This document shows, piece by piece, positions 52,623 through 61,449 of a DNA stretch of 64,000 nt (the stretch's first letter is position 1; every line of letters begins with the position of its first letter). The notes under the pieces were generated by a model. It saw nothing but the letters and a program-made list of their open reading frames with translations, had not been told where the DNA came from and did no database searches. The position numbers and the translations under genes were made by a program. This DNA is from Phycisphaerales bacterium (lineage in GTDB: Bacteria > Planctomycetota > Phycisphaerae > Phycisphaerales > UBA1924), in contig JACVCL010000002.1 in NCBI GenBank assembly GCA_016742075.1, forward strand, positions 62,001 through 126,000, given 5' to 3'.

Positions 52623-53883
52623 CGCGGACGTGGCGGTGATCGGGGCGGGGATCGCCGGGCTGACGTGCGCGATCGAAGCGGCCGAGGCCGGTCGGAGCGT
52701 GGTGGTGCTCGAGGCGTCGGACGCGGTCGGCGGGCGGGCGAGGACCGACATCGTCGATTTCGATGGGGGCCGTTGGCTGCTCGACCGGGGCTTTCAGGTG
52801 TTCCTGACCGCCTACCCGGAGGCTCGCCGCCTGCTCGACTACACGGATCTTGATCTGCGGCCGTTCTACCCGGGCGCCCTGGTGTGGTGCGAGGGCGGCC
52901 TGCATCGAGTGGCCGACCCGTGGAAGAAACCGCTCGCGGCGGTGCGGAGCTTCCTGACTCCTGTCGCGTGGATGGCCGACAAAGCCCGGCTGGGCCTGCT
53001 CGACGCGAAACTCCGGCGCCGAACGCCGGAGGATCTCTCGTCGCTGCCCGACGTCACGTCGGAGGCCATGCTCCGCGAGGCCGGTTTTGAGGACCGGACT
53101 ATCGACCGGTTCTTCAGGGCGTTCTTCGGCGGGGTGTTCTTCGACCGGTCGCTGGCGACCACCTCACGGATGCTCGCCTTCACGTACCGCATGTTCGCCA
53201 CCGGACAGACAACGGTGCCCGCGCGTGGGATGGGGGCGATCGCGGCGCAGCTCGCGCGGAGGCTGGGGCGGGCGAAGGGGCGGGCCGAGGTGCGGCTGAA
53301 CGCCGCGGCGGCGGCGATCGAGGGCCGGGTGGTGAAGCTGGAGGGCGGGGTGTCTCTCGGCGCCCGGAGCATCGTGATCGCCACCGACGGCAGCGAGGCG
53401 CGGCGGCTGGCGGGGGCCGGGCAGGACATCGCCTGGAACAGCACGGTGACGCTGTGGTACGCCGCGGAGAGTTCGCCGACGCGGGAGCCCGTTCTGGTCC
53501 TCGACGGGGAGGGCGAGGGGCCGGTGAACCATGCCGCGGTCGTCAGCGATGCGGCGGCGCACTACGCCCCGAGCGGCCGGGCGCTGGTGTCGGCGAGCGT
53601 GGTGGGCGATGGGCCGTCGGGCGCTGCGCTGGAGCCGCAGGCCCGGGCGCAGCTCCGGCGGTGGTTCGGCGACCAGGTGGACCGTTGGCGGCTCATCCGC
53701 GAGGATCGGATCCGACGGGCACTTCCGAGGATGGCGGCGGGGAGCGGCGAGCCCGCCGTCGCCAAGCCCCCGGAAGTCCGCGAGGGCGTGTGGTGGTGCG
53801 GCGATCATCTCGATACCGCGTCGATTAACGGCGCGATGGCCAGCGGACGCCGAGCAGCCGCGGCGGTGCTTCGCGGCTGCTGA
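52615..53883 (+). CDS. FAD-dependent amine-oxidase/desaturase-like oxidoreductase
   Basis: A 422-residue flavoenzyme of the NAD(P)-binding amine-oxidase superfamily. The FAD-binding Rossmann motif is near the N-terminus (VIGAGIAGLTCAIEAAEAG, then VVLEASDAVGGRART). The C-terminal FAD contact is GVWWCGDHLDTASINGAM. The middle domain has no signature that names a substrate; similar proteins include phytoene-desaturase-like and protoporphyrinogen-oxidase-like enzymes. The GTG start (52615) lies 8 bases inside the upstream gene. It ends 6 bp from the convergent batE gene. Confidence 0.85.
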   Translation: MIDADVAVIGAGIAGLTCAIEAAEAGRSVVVLEASDAVGGRARTDIVDFDGGRWLLDRGFQVFLTAYPEARRLLDYTDLDLRPFYPGALVWCEGGLHRVADPWKKPLAAVRSFLTPVAWMADKARLGLLDAKLRRRTPEDLSSLPDVTSEAMLREAGFEDRTIDRFFRAFFGGVFFDRSLATTSRMLAFTYRMFATGQTTVPARGMGAIAAQLARRLGRAKGRAEVRLNAAAAAIEGRVVKLEGGVSLGARSIVIATDGSEARRLAGAGQDIAWNSTVTLWYAAESSPTREPVLVLDGEGEGPVNHAAVVSDAAAHYAPSGRALVSASVVGDGPSGAALEPQARAQLRRWFGDQVDRWRLIREDRIRRALPRMAAGSGEPAVAKPPEVREGVWWCGDHLDTASINGAMASGRRAAAAVLRGC

Positions 53884-53889
53884 GCACGA

Positions 53890-54696
53890 TTAGAGAAGCT
53901 CGATGTCGTGTGCCGGGAGCCAGGCGGTGCGGCCGTCGGCCAGTTGCACCAGCAACCAACGCTGCCGGTGCTCGATGACCTCGAACTCGACGCCGGGCGT
54001 GAGGGGGTCTTTGAACGCGGCCTGGTAGATCGCTTCGTCGGGCCCCTGCCGGGCGGTGACTGACCCGGCGACAACAACCCCGTGGCTTGTCTGCGCCGAG
54101 CGATAGTCGACCGCGAGGGAGGCCGCCGGGACCACCGCCAGCCCCAGGCCGAGCGCAGCCAGCGAACGCGGCGGCCGGAACGCCCCCGGCAGAACCCGCA
54201 CGATCAGCACACCCCATCCGAGGCCGAGCAACCCGGCGGCCAGGCCGAACCTGAGCCTTGGGGACACCGTCGAGTGCCAGCCGAGAAGCGCGTCGGAGAA
54301 TCGCGACGCGGCGGGCGCATCGATCTTCGTGGCAACCTTTGACCGTGCGTAAGTGAGCGCGGATTCGATCTGCCGATCGCCCGGCGAAAGCCGATGGGCC
54401 CGGAGATAGGACGCGATGGCCCGGCCGAGATCTCCGCTCAGCATCCGGGCGTTGGCGATGTTGAAGTGAAGATCGGCGCTGTTGAGCCCGTCATCGGCCA
54501 CGAGGCTCGTCCAGCCGTCGATCGCCTGTGCGAACCCCCGGTGCGCGGCCGCCGGGTCGGCCGGCTGGACCGCCAGCGCCGCGGCGAACACGGCGTTCGC
54601 CTCGGCGAACCTGCGCGGGGGGGCGTCGGCCCGGGCGGCGAACGGGAAGGCCGGGATGAACATCGCGAGGGCGAAGAGGGCCGGGCGCGGGGTCAT
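53890..54696 (-). CDS. batE: BatE-like TPR and SH3 protein
   Basis: A 268-residue membrane protein, last in the Bat operon. A signal peptide (LFALAMFIPAFPFAARA) is followed by TPR-like helices (HFNIANARMLSGDLGRAIAS). Two hydrophobic segments (LRFGLAAGLLGLGWGVLIV and SLAALGLGLAVVPAASLAV) lie in the middle. The C-terminal 70 residues form a bacterial SH3-like domain (GVVVAGSVTARQGPDEAI to the terminal TAWLPAHDIELL). The ATG at 54696 overlaps the batD stop (ATGA); a GTG at 54717 would add seven residues. Bat proteins are linked to oxygen tolerance and envelope stress, though their exact action is not known. Confidence 0.88.
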   Translation of the reverse strand: MTPRPALFALAMFIPAFPFAARADAPPRRFAEANAVFAAALAVQPADPAAAHRGFAQAIDGWTSLVADDGLNSADLHFNIANARMLSGDLGRAIASYLRAHRLSPGDRQIESALTYARSKVATKIDAPAASRFSDALLGWHSTVSPRLRFGLAAGLLGLGWGVLIVRVLPGAFRPPRSLAALGLGLAVVPAASLAVDYRSAQTSHGVVVAGSVTARQGPDEAIYQAAFKDPLTPGVEFEVIEHRQRWLLVQLADGRTAWLPAHDIELL

Positions 54697-56492
54697 GCGG
54701 GGATGCTCCTCAGGCACGCGTCGATCCGCGGCAGCAGCGCCCGGGCGCGCGGCGCGAGCTCGGGGCCGGTGGCGGAGGAGGCGAAGCGGGCGGCGTCGCA
54801 GTCGCGGAGGAGGGCCCGCAGTTCATCCGCGAGGATCTCGGTTTTCGCCGACGGGACGGCGGCGCGGAGCAGGCCGTCGGCCTCGGCGGCGGTGAGGGCT
54901 CCGTCGGCGATAGGGCGGTCGAACGCCGCGGCGAAGTACGTCGAAAGGGCCCTGGACACCTCGGTGGGCCCGGCCGACGACGACAGGAGCGACAGTGATG
55001 CCGCGAGCGCACGTTCGCGGCGACGCTGGGGGCTGTCGGCCTCGCGGCGGCGGCGGATCGCCGCGGATGCGAGGGCCACGGCGTAGAGCATCGGGGGCCC
55101 GGCGAGCAGGGCGATGGAGGGCGGTGATCGCAGGGCCGAGATGAGATCGAAGGAATCGTCGCGGAGGGCCCCGGGGCTCTCGCGGTTGGCCGGGATTCCC
55201 GCCCGCTGGGCCCGCAGGTCGGCCGGCTCTCCCGACGGCCGGGCCGCCCCGACGGCGTCGGCGCCGGTCAGTTCGCGGGTCGGCCGCACCGTGATAGGGA
55301 TGGGAGCCGACCGCTCAACTCGGTACCGGCCTGCGGCGGGATCGAACAGGGCCAGTTCGACCGACGGGACCGCCTTCACCGACTCAGCGGTCGGCCGGAT
55401 GGTCTGGGTGAACACGACCTGCCCCGCTTCGACCTTGGGCGGCGCTGCGTCTTCGGGAACGCGGAAGGCGTCGGAGAACCCGGGCATCCGGCGGAGGTCC
55501 GGGCGCGGAACGCGGTCGAGCGGAGGCGGGCCGCTGATGGTGAGCTTGAGGGTGACGGGCTCGCCGACGGCGACATCCGTCGGCGTTGCGGAGGCGGTGA
55601 CCGTGTAGCGGCCGACGAGGCCGCTGAACTCGGCGGGCCGCCCCTCGGCGGGCAGGGGTCGCACCCGCACGGACAGCGGCTCGGAGGATGCCGATACCCA
55701 CCGCGTCCGGCTGGGGCGGAAGAAGTCGCCGCTGGCGATGACCAGGGCGGCCGTCGCGGTCGCGGGGCCGATGGTGAACTCGCCCGGGCTTCGGGGGACC
55801 ATCACGGCGTCGGCGACGATGGTGTTGTACACGCGACCGCGGATCTCCTCGCGGCCCTCGGCGGCGGGCACCGAAACACCGAAGATCGGCGTCATGCCGC
55901 GGCCCAGCGTGAGCGCTGGGTCGGGCGGCGCGGCGAACACGTCGAACGCGTCGGTGGGCCACGGGGTGGCCAGATCGCCCCTGTCGAAGCCCCGGCTGAA
56001 GAGGATCGTGACTCGAACGGTGAAGGGCTCACCCACGTACGGGGAGGCGTTCCCGGCGGTCAGGCGCACGAGGAACTCATCGGTGCTCGGAGCGCTGGTG
56101 ATCGAGAGGGTCAGCGGCCGGGTGCGGGAAACCGCCCCGCCGGGCAGGGCCACCTCGACCGACGGGATGGTGAACTCTCCGGCACGCTGCGGCACGACGG
56201 TGTACGTGTGGGTGACCGTGCGGCTCTCTTGCACACGGCCGTTGAAGATCGTGCTGCTGAAGCTGCTTCCTGATCCTGCGTAGCTGATGGTGAGACCGTC
56301 TTGCGAGGGCACCTGCGGAGCCGGGAGATTGTCGGCAGAGTTGACGGAGATGGTGAGCGAGATCGGCTCGCCCAGAACCGCGTTCTGCGAGGAGAGCGTT
56401 GCGGTGGCCGTCGGCTGGGCGAGAGCGGCCGGCGCACCGCCGGGCCCCACGCAGAGGGCCAGCGTAACAGCGATGAAGAGCGCCCGGAGCAT
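54693..56492 (-). CDS. batD: BatD-like protein
   Basis: A 599-residue exported protein with a signal peptide (ALFIAVTLALCVGPGGAPAA). Several beta-sandwich domains follow, with the BatD hallmark start ATATLSSQNAVLGEPISLTI and GEPFTVRVTILFSRG. The later VSVGEPVTLKLTISG-like AVGEPVTLKLTISG marks a third domain. A transmembrane helix near residues 460-480 (ALLAGPPMLYAVALASAAI) precedes a cytoplasmic helical tail of about 115 residues. In other bacteria BatD is the oxygen-tolerance protein of the operon. It follows batC by 2 nt and overlaps batE. Confidence 0.92.
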   Translation of the reverse strand: MLRALFIAVTLALCVGPGGAPAALAQPTATATLSSQNAVLGEPISLTISVNSADNLPAPQVPSQDGLTISYAGSGSSFSSTIFNGRVQESRTVTHTYTVVPQRAGEFTIPSVEVALPGGAVSRTRPLTLSITSAPSTDEFLVRLTAGNASPYVGEPFTVRVTILFSRGFDRGDLATPWPTDAFDVFAAPPDPALTLGRGMTPIFGVSVPAAEGREEIRGRVYNTIVADAVMVPRSPGEFTIGPATATAALVIASGDFFRPSRTRWVSASSEPLSVRVRPLPAEGRPAEFSGLVGRYTVTASATPTDVAVGEPVTLKLTISGPPPLDRVPRPDLRRMPGFSDAFRVPEDAAPPKVEAGQVVFTQTIRPTAESVKAVPSVELALFDPAAGRYRVERSAPIPITVRPTRELTGADAVGAARPSGEPADLRAQRAGIPANRESPGALRDDSFDLISALRSPPSIALLAGPPMLYAVALASAAIRRRREADSPQRRRERALAASLSLLSSSAGPTEVSRALSTYFAAAFDRPIADGALTAAEADGLLRAAVPSAKTEILADELRALLRDCDAARFASSATGPELAPRARALLPRIDACLRSIPA

Positions 56493-56494
56493 GG

Positions 56495-58354
56495 CTACCA
56501 GTCTCTCTTCACAGGTTCAAGCCGCTGCAGACGCCTGAGAAGTTCGCGCCGTCGTTCGCGGTCCCTCAGCTCTTTGTCAAGGATGCGCTGCGCGCGGGCA
56601 TCGTCGGACTGCGGCTGCTCGGCACCGGTTGCGCCGCCGGCCCCCTCTCCCTCGCCGGCCTGACCGGTCGGGGAGGTGGGGCCGGTTGGCCCCGGTTCGG
56701 GCTTCTCGCCGCGGGGCCCGGGCACGGCTGGTGCGGCATCACCCCGGGGTCCAGTCGGGCCGGTCGGGCCGGTCGGGCCCAAGGCCTGCTGGGCGGCATC
56801 GAGCAGCCGGTCGGCGGCTTCGCGCTGGCGCTCGGCCGCGTCCGCCGGCTTGCCGCGTTGAAGCTCATCCTGGGCCCGGCGCTGCTGGTCGACCGCCTCG
56901 CCGAGCGACTGCAGGGCTTCCTGAAGCTCGGCGGCCTTCTCCGGGGAAAGCTGTTCCATCAGCTCCTGCAACTGCTGCACGGCGTTGCGAGCTGATTCGG
57001 CGCTGTCGAGCATCTGCTCCTGGCGCTCGGCCAGATCCTTGAGCTCCTTGGCCAGGGCACGCTTCTGCTCGTCGGACATGCTCTTGATCCGCTCGGTCAG
57101 GGCGTCGGCCAGTTGCTGAGCCGTCTCCGGGGGAAGCTGATCCGCCATCTGCTGGAGATCCTGCATCGCCCGGTCGAGTTGCTCGGGCGACATCTGCTGC
57201 ATCTGCTGCTTCATGGCGTCGAGCTGATCTTGGGCACGCTGGGCGATCTGCTCCTTGATGGCCTTCTGGAGCTGCTCGCGGGCCTCCGGCGGCAGCTGCT
57301 GCCCGAGTTCGCCGAGCCGCTTCTCGGCGTCCTTCAGCTGCTGAAGGTCCATGCGCTTGAGCTGCTCGGCAAGACGGTCGAGTTGCTCCTGAAGCGGCTT
57401 GGGGATGGTCGATTCCGGGCCGCCGGTGCCGGAAGACGGCTGTCCCTCCGGCGACCCCTTCTGGCCGGCCTGAGGATCGGGCTGCGCCTGCTGTGGCTGC
57501 GCCTGCCGCTGGGCTTCGCGGGCGGCACGCTCCTGGCGGATCTGTTCGAGCCGTTCCTGCAGTTGGCGGCGACGCTCCTCGCGCCGGCGGTCCTGCTCGG
57601 CCTGCGCTTGCTGCCGCTCGGCCGACTGCCGGGTCTGCTCGGCCAGCTCCCGCTGGCGTTCGGACGACTGCTTCAGTTGATCGGATGCCGACCCGGGGCT
57701 GCCGTCCTGCTGCTGCGGAGGTGGCTGACCGGACTGATCCCGCTGCTTCTGGCGATCGCCGGCCCGCTCGCCGGTCCCGGTGTTCTGCTGCTGCATCTGC
57801 CGCAGGATCTGCCGGAGCTGGGCGATCTGGCCGTTGGTGATCTCAAGGTTCGCGGCGGCGTCGCGGTCCGCGGGGTTGTCGGCCGCCACGCCGCGGAAGA
57901 GTGACGATGCACGCTCGAGCGCCGCCAGGGCCTCGGCCGGCTTCTCCTGAAGGAGCGCCCCGGCGCGATCGTGGGCCGCCCGGGCCAGGTTGAACCGGGC
58001 CTGCGGCGAGACCCGACCACCCCCGGGGATCGACTCGGCCTGCTTGAACAGACGCTCGGCCTCGTCGAGCTTCCCAAGCCGGTACTGCGCCACACCGAGA
58101 TTGAACAGCGCCTCAACCGAGGCCGGGTCAAGATCCGCGGCCGCTTTGAACTGGTCGCGTGCGCTCTCGAACTGTCCCCTCTGGAATGCGGCGTTGCCCG
58201 AGAGGATGAGTTCCCGGGCGCCGGGCTCGGCGGCCGCGGGCTGCGCGGCGCCGATCAGCACCGCGCCGGCGACCGCCGGGAGCCATCGCCACAGGCAGCG
58301 CCCGAATTCAGGCGACAACGATTTGGGCACGGCGACGTTCATGGATGAGCACAT
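56495..58354 (-). CDS. batC: BatC-like TPR protein with coiled coil and collagen-like tract
   Basis: A 619-residue protein. After a signal peptide (WLPAVAGAVLIGAAQPAAA) come about three TPR units (residues 45-170, for example AAFQRGQFESARDQFKAAAD). A very long Gln/Arg/Glu-rich coiled coil covers about residues 190-510. Residues 526-538 read GPTGPTGPTGPRG, a collagen-like tract, and several further Gly-Pro-Thr and Gly-Pro-Arg triplets follow. The C-terminus is a short charged helix (DRERRRELLRRLQRLEPVK). The TPR part matches BatC, but the coiled coil and tract are unusual. An ATG at 58342 is an alternative start. It overlaps batB by about 47 nt. Confidence 0.8.
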   Translation of the reverse strand: MCSSMNVAVPKSLSPEFGRCLWRWLPAVAGAVLIGAAQPAAAEPGARELILSGNAAFQRGQFESARDQFKAAADLDPASVEALFNLGVAQYRLGKLDEAERLFKQAESIPGGGRVSPQARFNLARAAHDRAGALLQEKPAEALAALERASSLFRGVAADNPADRDAAANLEITNGQIAQLRQILRQMQQQNTGTGERAGDRQKQRDQSGQPPPQQQDGSPGSASDQLKQSSERQRELAEQTRQSAERQQAQAEQDRRREERRRQLQERLEQIRQERAAREAQRQAQPQQAQPDPQAGQKGSPEGQPSSGTGGPESTIPKPLQEQLDRLAEQLKRMDLQQLKDAEKRLGELGQQLPPEAREQLQKAIKEQIAQRAQDQLDAMKQQMQQMSPEQLDRAMQDLQQMADQLPPETAQQLADALTERIKSMSDEQKRALAKELKDLAERQEQMLDSAESARNAVQQLQELMEQLSPEKAAELQEALQSLGEAVDQQRRAQDELQRGKPADAAERQREAADRLLDAAQQALGPTGPTGPTGPRGDAAPAVPGPRGEKPEPGPTGPTSPTGQAGEGEGAGGATGAEQPQSDDARAQRILDKELRDRERRRELLRRLQRLEPVKRDW

Positions 58355-59354
58355 CCCCGATCAGAAGGAGGATCGCGACCAGGAGGAACCACTGAAACCG
58401 TTCGGTGTACCGCGGTGCCGCGGTGTCGGATGCTCCGGCGGCCTCCGCGGGCGCGCGATCGCGGAGGAGCGGGCGAAGCACCTCGTCAAGCCGGATGTCA
58501 CCCGTTGCCACCGGGAAAAACTTCCCGCCGGGGGTGGCCAGAGCGAGATCCCGGAGGGTGTCGGGGCGCAACCGTGTGAACACCTCGCGGCCTTCGAACT
58601 CGAGAAATCCGCCGCGCCCGTCGCGCTGGACGGGGATCCGAGCGCCGTCCCCGGCGTCGCCCATGCCGATGGCGATGATGCGCACGCCGATCTTCCCGGC
58701 TTGCTCGGCGGCCTGAAGCGGCAGAGAGTCCTGGTCCTCGCCATCGGTGATGAGCACGATGTCCCGGAAGCGGGTGCCAAGCAGGTTGCCCTGGGCGTCC
58801 CGCTCGAACGCATCGCGCACCGCCAGGCGGATGGCGTCTCCCAGATTCGTGCCGCCCCGGGTGACCGAATCGGAGGAGAGGTCCCGCACCGCCATCCTTA
58901 GGAAGCTGTAGTCGGCCGTGAGCGGGCACTTCACCACGGCGTTGCCCGCGAAGGCGACCAGAGCGGCCCGGTCGCCGGAGAGGGCCGCGACGGCATCTTC
59001 GACCCAGAGCTTGGCCCGCTCAAGGCGGCTGGGCTTGACATCGGTGGCGAGCATGGAGCGCGAGACGTCGACGACGAACACGACATCCCGCCCCGAGCGG
59101 CGGATCTGCTGCTGAGTCTCACCCCACTGCGGCCTGGCCGCGGCACCGGCCAGCAAGGCGGCCGCCGAGAGCACGAGGCACGCCTTGATCGTCCATCGGC
59201 GCGGCTCAGAGGGGGCCCCCATGGCGTCGAGCAGGCCGCGCTCGACGAAGCCCGCCGCAGCCGCCCGCCTGCGGAGGAGCCCCCACACCAGAAGCCCCCC
59301 CAGCACCGGCAGACCCCACAGCGCGTTCAGAAGCTCGGGTGAGGCAAAGTGCAT
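58308..59354 (-). CDS. batB: BatB-like von Willebrand A membrane protein
   Basis: A 348-residue protein with two N-terminal helices (LLNALWGLPVLGGLLVWGLL and ACLVLSAAALLAGAAARP). A VWA domain follows at about residues 88-290, then a C-terminal helix (WFLLVAILLLIGDVLIHE). The MIDAS metal site is complete: VVDVSRSM (DxSxS), the threonine in TRGGTNLGDAI and LITDGEDQD. These proteins form membrane complexes with BatA and MoxR. The ATG at 59354 overlaps the batA stop by one base (TGATG). Confidence 0.93.
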   Translation of the reverse strand: MHFASPELLNALWGLPVLGGLLVWGLLRRRAAAAGFVERGLLDAMGAPSEPRRWTIKACLVLSAAALLAGAAARPQWGETQQQIRRSGRDVVFVVDVSRSMLATDVKPSRLERAKLWVEDAVAALSGDRAALVAFAGNAVVKCPLTADYSFLRMAVRDLSSDSVTRGGTNLGDAIRLAVRDAFERDAQGNLLGTRFRDIVLITDGEDQDSLPLQAAEQAGKIGVRIIAIGMGDAGDGARIPVQRDGRGGFLEFEGREVFTRLRPDTLRDLALATPGGKFFPVATGDIRLDEVLRPLLRDRAPAEAAGASDTAAPRYTERFQWFLLVAILLLIGDVLIHERRRAQIVVA

Positions 59355-60448
59355 CACGGCGCCCTCCGGAGCCAGGTGGAGGACAGCAGCACCTCGACGG
59401 CCAGACACACCAGGGCCGCGAGGGCGAAGGGCACGAACTTCTCGTCGTAGCTCGTGAACTCGGTGGTCTTGATCTCGGTCTTCTCGAGAGCGTTGATCTC
59501 GCGGTAGATGTCGCGCAGGGCATCGCCGGTGTCGGCCCGGCGGTAGAGCCCGCCGGTCATGTCCGCGATGGCCCGGAGCGGTCGGTCGTCAAAGCCCATG
59601 CTGGGACGCATCACGATGCCCATGGTGGTCTGCACGTACTGCGGCTCGTTGCCACCGATGCCGATCGCGTAGATCCGGATCCCCCACTGCTTGGCCAGCT
59701 CACCGGCCTTCACCGCCGAGAGCTCTCCCGCGTTCTCTTCGCCGTCGGTGAGCAGGATGATGGCCTTGGAGCGGATGATGAACTCCGGGTCGCTGAGGTC
59801 CTTGTTGAACCGGCGGAGGTCCTTCTCGGCGGTGTGCAGCCGGGCCGCGGCCAGGGCCAGGCCGTCGCCGATGGCGGTGCCGCCCTCGGTGGCGCGGCCC
59901 TCGGGGATCTGAGGGTTGATCAGCTGAATGCCGTCGACCAGACGGACGAGCGTGTCGTGGTCGCGGACCAGCGGTGCCACGGTGTCGGCGGTGCGTGCGA
60001 AGGTCACCACGCCGATCAGGTCGTTGCCGCGTCCGGGGAGGTCGCCCCCTTGCTCCTTGTTGCCCTTGACGAACTCGCGGAACACACGCTTGACCGTGTC
60101 GATGCGCGTGCTCCGCCGGCCGTCGAAGTCCATCTGCTCGGTCATCGACCACGAGCGGTCGATCAGAGCCATGATCGCGACGCCGTCGGCGGTCACTTTC
60201 ACCTCGCCGACGCCCATCTGCGGCCGGGCCAGCGCCACCACGGCCAGGGTGATCGCCGCAGCACGCAGGGCCACGGGCAGCCCGCGCAGCCGTTGCCGGA
60301 ACGTGACCGGCAGTGTCGCCAGCAGATCGATCGAGGAAAACATGATGCCCGAAGGGCGCACGGAGGAGGCGCGCATCCGCCAGGCGATCAGCAGCGGGAT
60401 GGCCAGCAGCAGCCACAGGGCCTCGGGATTGGCCAGGCGGGGGATCAT
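59354..60448 (-). CDS. batA: BatA-like von Willebrand A membrane protein
   Basis: A 364-residue protein with the same layout as BatB: N-terminal helices (ALWLLLAIPLLIAWRM and LRAAAITLAVVALARP), a VWA domain near residues 88-310, and a C-terminal helix (FVPFALAALVCLAVEVLL). The MIDAS site reads LIDRSWSM, EGGTAIGDGLAL and LLTDGEENAGE, so it should bind metal. The ATG overlaps the stop of the upstream DUF4381-like gene (ATGA). Confidence 0.93.
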   Translation of the reverse strand: MIPRLANPEALWLLLAIPLLIAWRMRASSVRPSGIMFSSIDLLATLPVTFRQRLRGLPVALRAAAITLAVVALARPQMGVGEVKVTADGVAIMALIDRSWSMTEQMDFDGRRSTRIDTVKRVFREFVKGNKEQGGDLPGRGNDLIGVVTFARTADTVAPLVRDHDTLVRLVDGIQLINPQIPEGRATEGGTAIGDGLALAAARLHTAEKDLRRFNKDLSDPEFIIRSKAIILLTDGEENAGELSAVKAGELAKQWGIRIYAIGIGGNEPQYVQTTMGIVMRPSMGFDDRPLRAIADMTGGLYRRADTGDALRDIYREINALEKTEIKTTEFTSYDEKFVPFALAALVCLAVEVLLSSTWLRRAP

Positions 60449-61449
60449 GGTGCGGGCGACGCCGGCGCTTGCGTGGGGGTGGTGCGCTGCACGAAGTCGC
60501 GGATCAGCGAGACGGTGCGGGCGGAGGTCTCCCGGCTCGGGGTCTGCTCGGCGAACTTCACAAGGTCGGCGTGCCGGAGGAAGTCCTCGAGCCGCTCAAC
60601 ATCACCGGGAAGAATCGGGCTGGCGTCGCGGGCCTCTCGAAGGAACTCGTCGGTCGTGCGCTCCGGTGCTCTGAGAGCGAAGCGGTCCTCGATGTACCGC
60701 CGGAGAATGTCCGACGCGGCCTGGAAGAACGGCTTGTGCAGGCCGCGGGCCAGGAGGTCGGACGACTCGAGCCGGTTCAGGGCCGACAGCGCCACCTCGT
60801 GGGGTGCGGGCGGCGGAGGCGGGCGGCGGCGGGCCAGCCGCGCGACCAACGGGACCAGCGCCCCGGCCAGGACCACGGCCGAAGCCGCGACGGCGCCGAT
60901 GACGATCGTGCGCGTCCAGTCCCGCGGCGGCGGCGGGGGCTCGACCACGGGCCGGATGTCGGTCAGGTCGCGGCGCGGGGTGCCCGCGGGCAGAACGCTG
61001 AGCACCTCGCCCCGCAGCGGCCCGAGTTCCAGCACGATCGGCTCGCGGCCGGCATCGGCCGGCTCCGCGACAAAACGAACCGACAGAGCCGGGAGGATGA
61101 AAGCCCCGGGCAGGAACGGCTCGACGATCAGGGTGGTGTCGTTCCCGCGTTGCTCGGGACCGGCGGCTTCGCGCCAGGTCTCGCCGAGCTCCCCCTGCCA
61201 GGCGATCTTCTCGAACCGGTAGCCGGGCGGCGCCGTCGGCGTCACGGTGAGGATCAGACGATCGGCCACGGTGAGGATGATGGGAACTCCCTCCGCGACC
61301 GGCCCGCGGGCCGATGTCGCGACACGCAGCTCGGCCGTCGCGCCGCCGGATGAGCTCCGGAACGATGTCTCGCCCTGGCGGTCCGCGGCGACGGCGGCGG
61401 ACCACGGCGAGACGCCGAGAGCGAGAGCAAGGCACCACGCGGAGCTCAT
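60445..61449 (-). CDS. DUF4381-like MoxR-associated membrane protein
   Basis: A 334-residue exported and membrane-anchored protein. The signal peptide is near the N-terminus (AWCLALALGVSPWSAAVA). A beta-rich periplasmic domain follows (about residues 40-165). A transmembrane helix (TIVIGAVAASAVVLAGALVPLVA) lies near 178-205. The cytoplasmic helical tail of about 120 residues shows FFQAASDILRRYIEDRFALR and ERTTDEFLREARD, which match DUF4381-type proteins found between DUF58 and BatA in MoxR operons. Its function is not known. Both ends overlap neighbours (ATGA). Confidence 0.85.
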   Translation of the reverse strand: MSSAWCLALALGVSPWSAAVAADRQGETSFRSSSGGATAELRVATSARGPVAEGVPIILTVADRLILTVTPTAPPGYRFEKIAWQGELGETWREAAGPEQRGNDTTLIVEPFLPGAFILPALSVRFVAEPADAGREPIVLELGPLRGEVLSVLPAGTPRRDLTDIRPVVEPPPPPRDWTRTIVIGAVAASAVVLAGALVPLVARLARRRPPPPPAPHEVALSALNRLESSDLLARGLHKPFFQAASDILRRYIEDRFALRAPERTTDEFLREARDASPILPGDVERLEDFLRHADLVKFAEQTPSRETSARTVSLIRDFVQRTTPTQAPASPAP

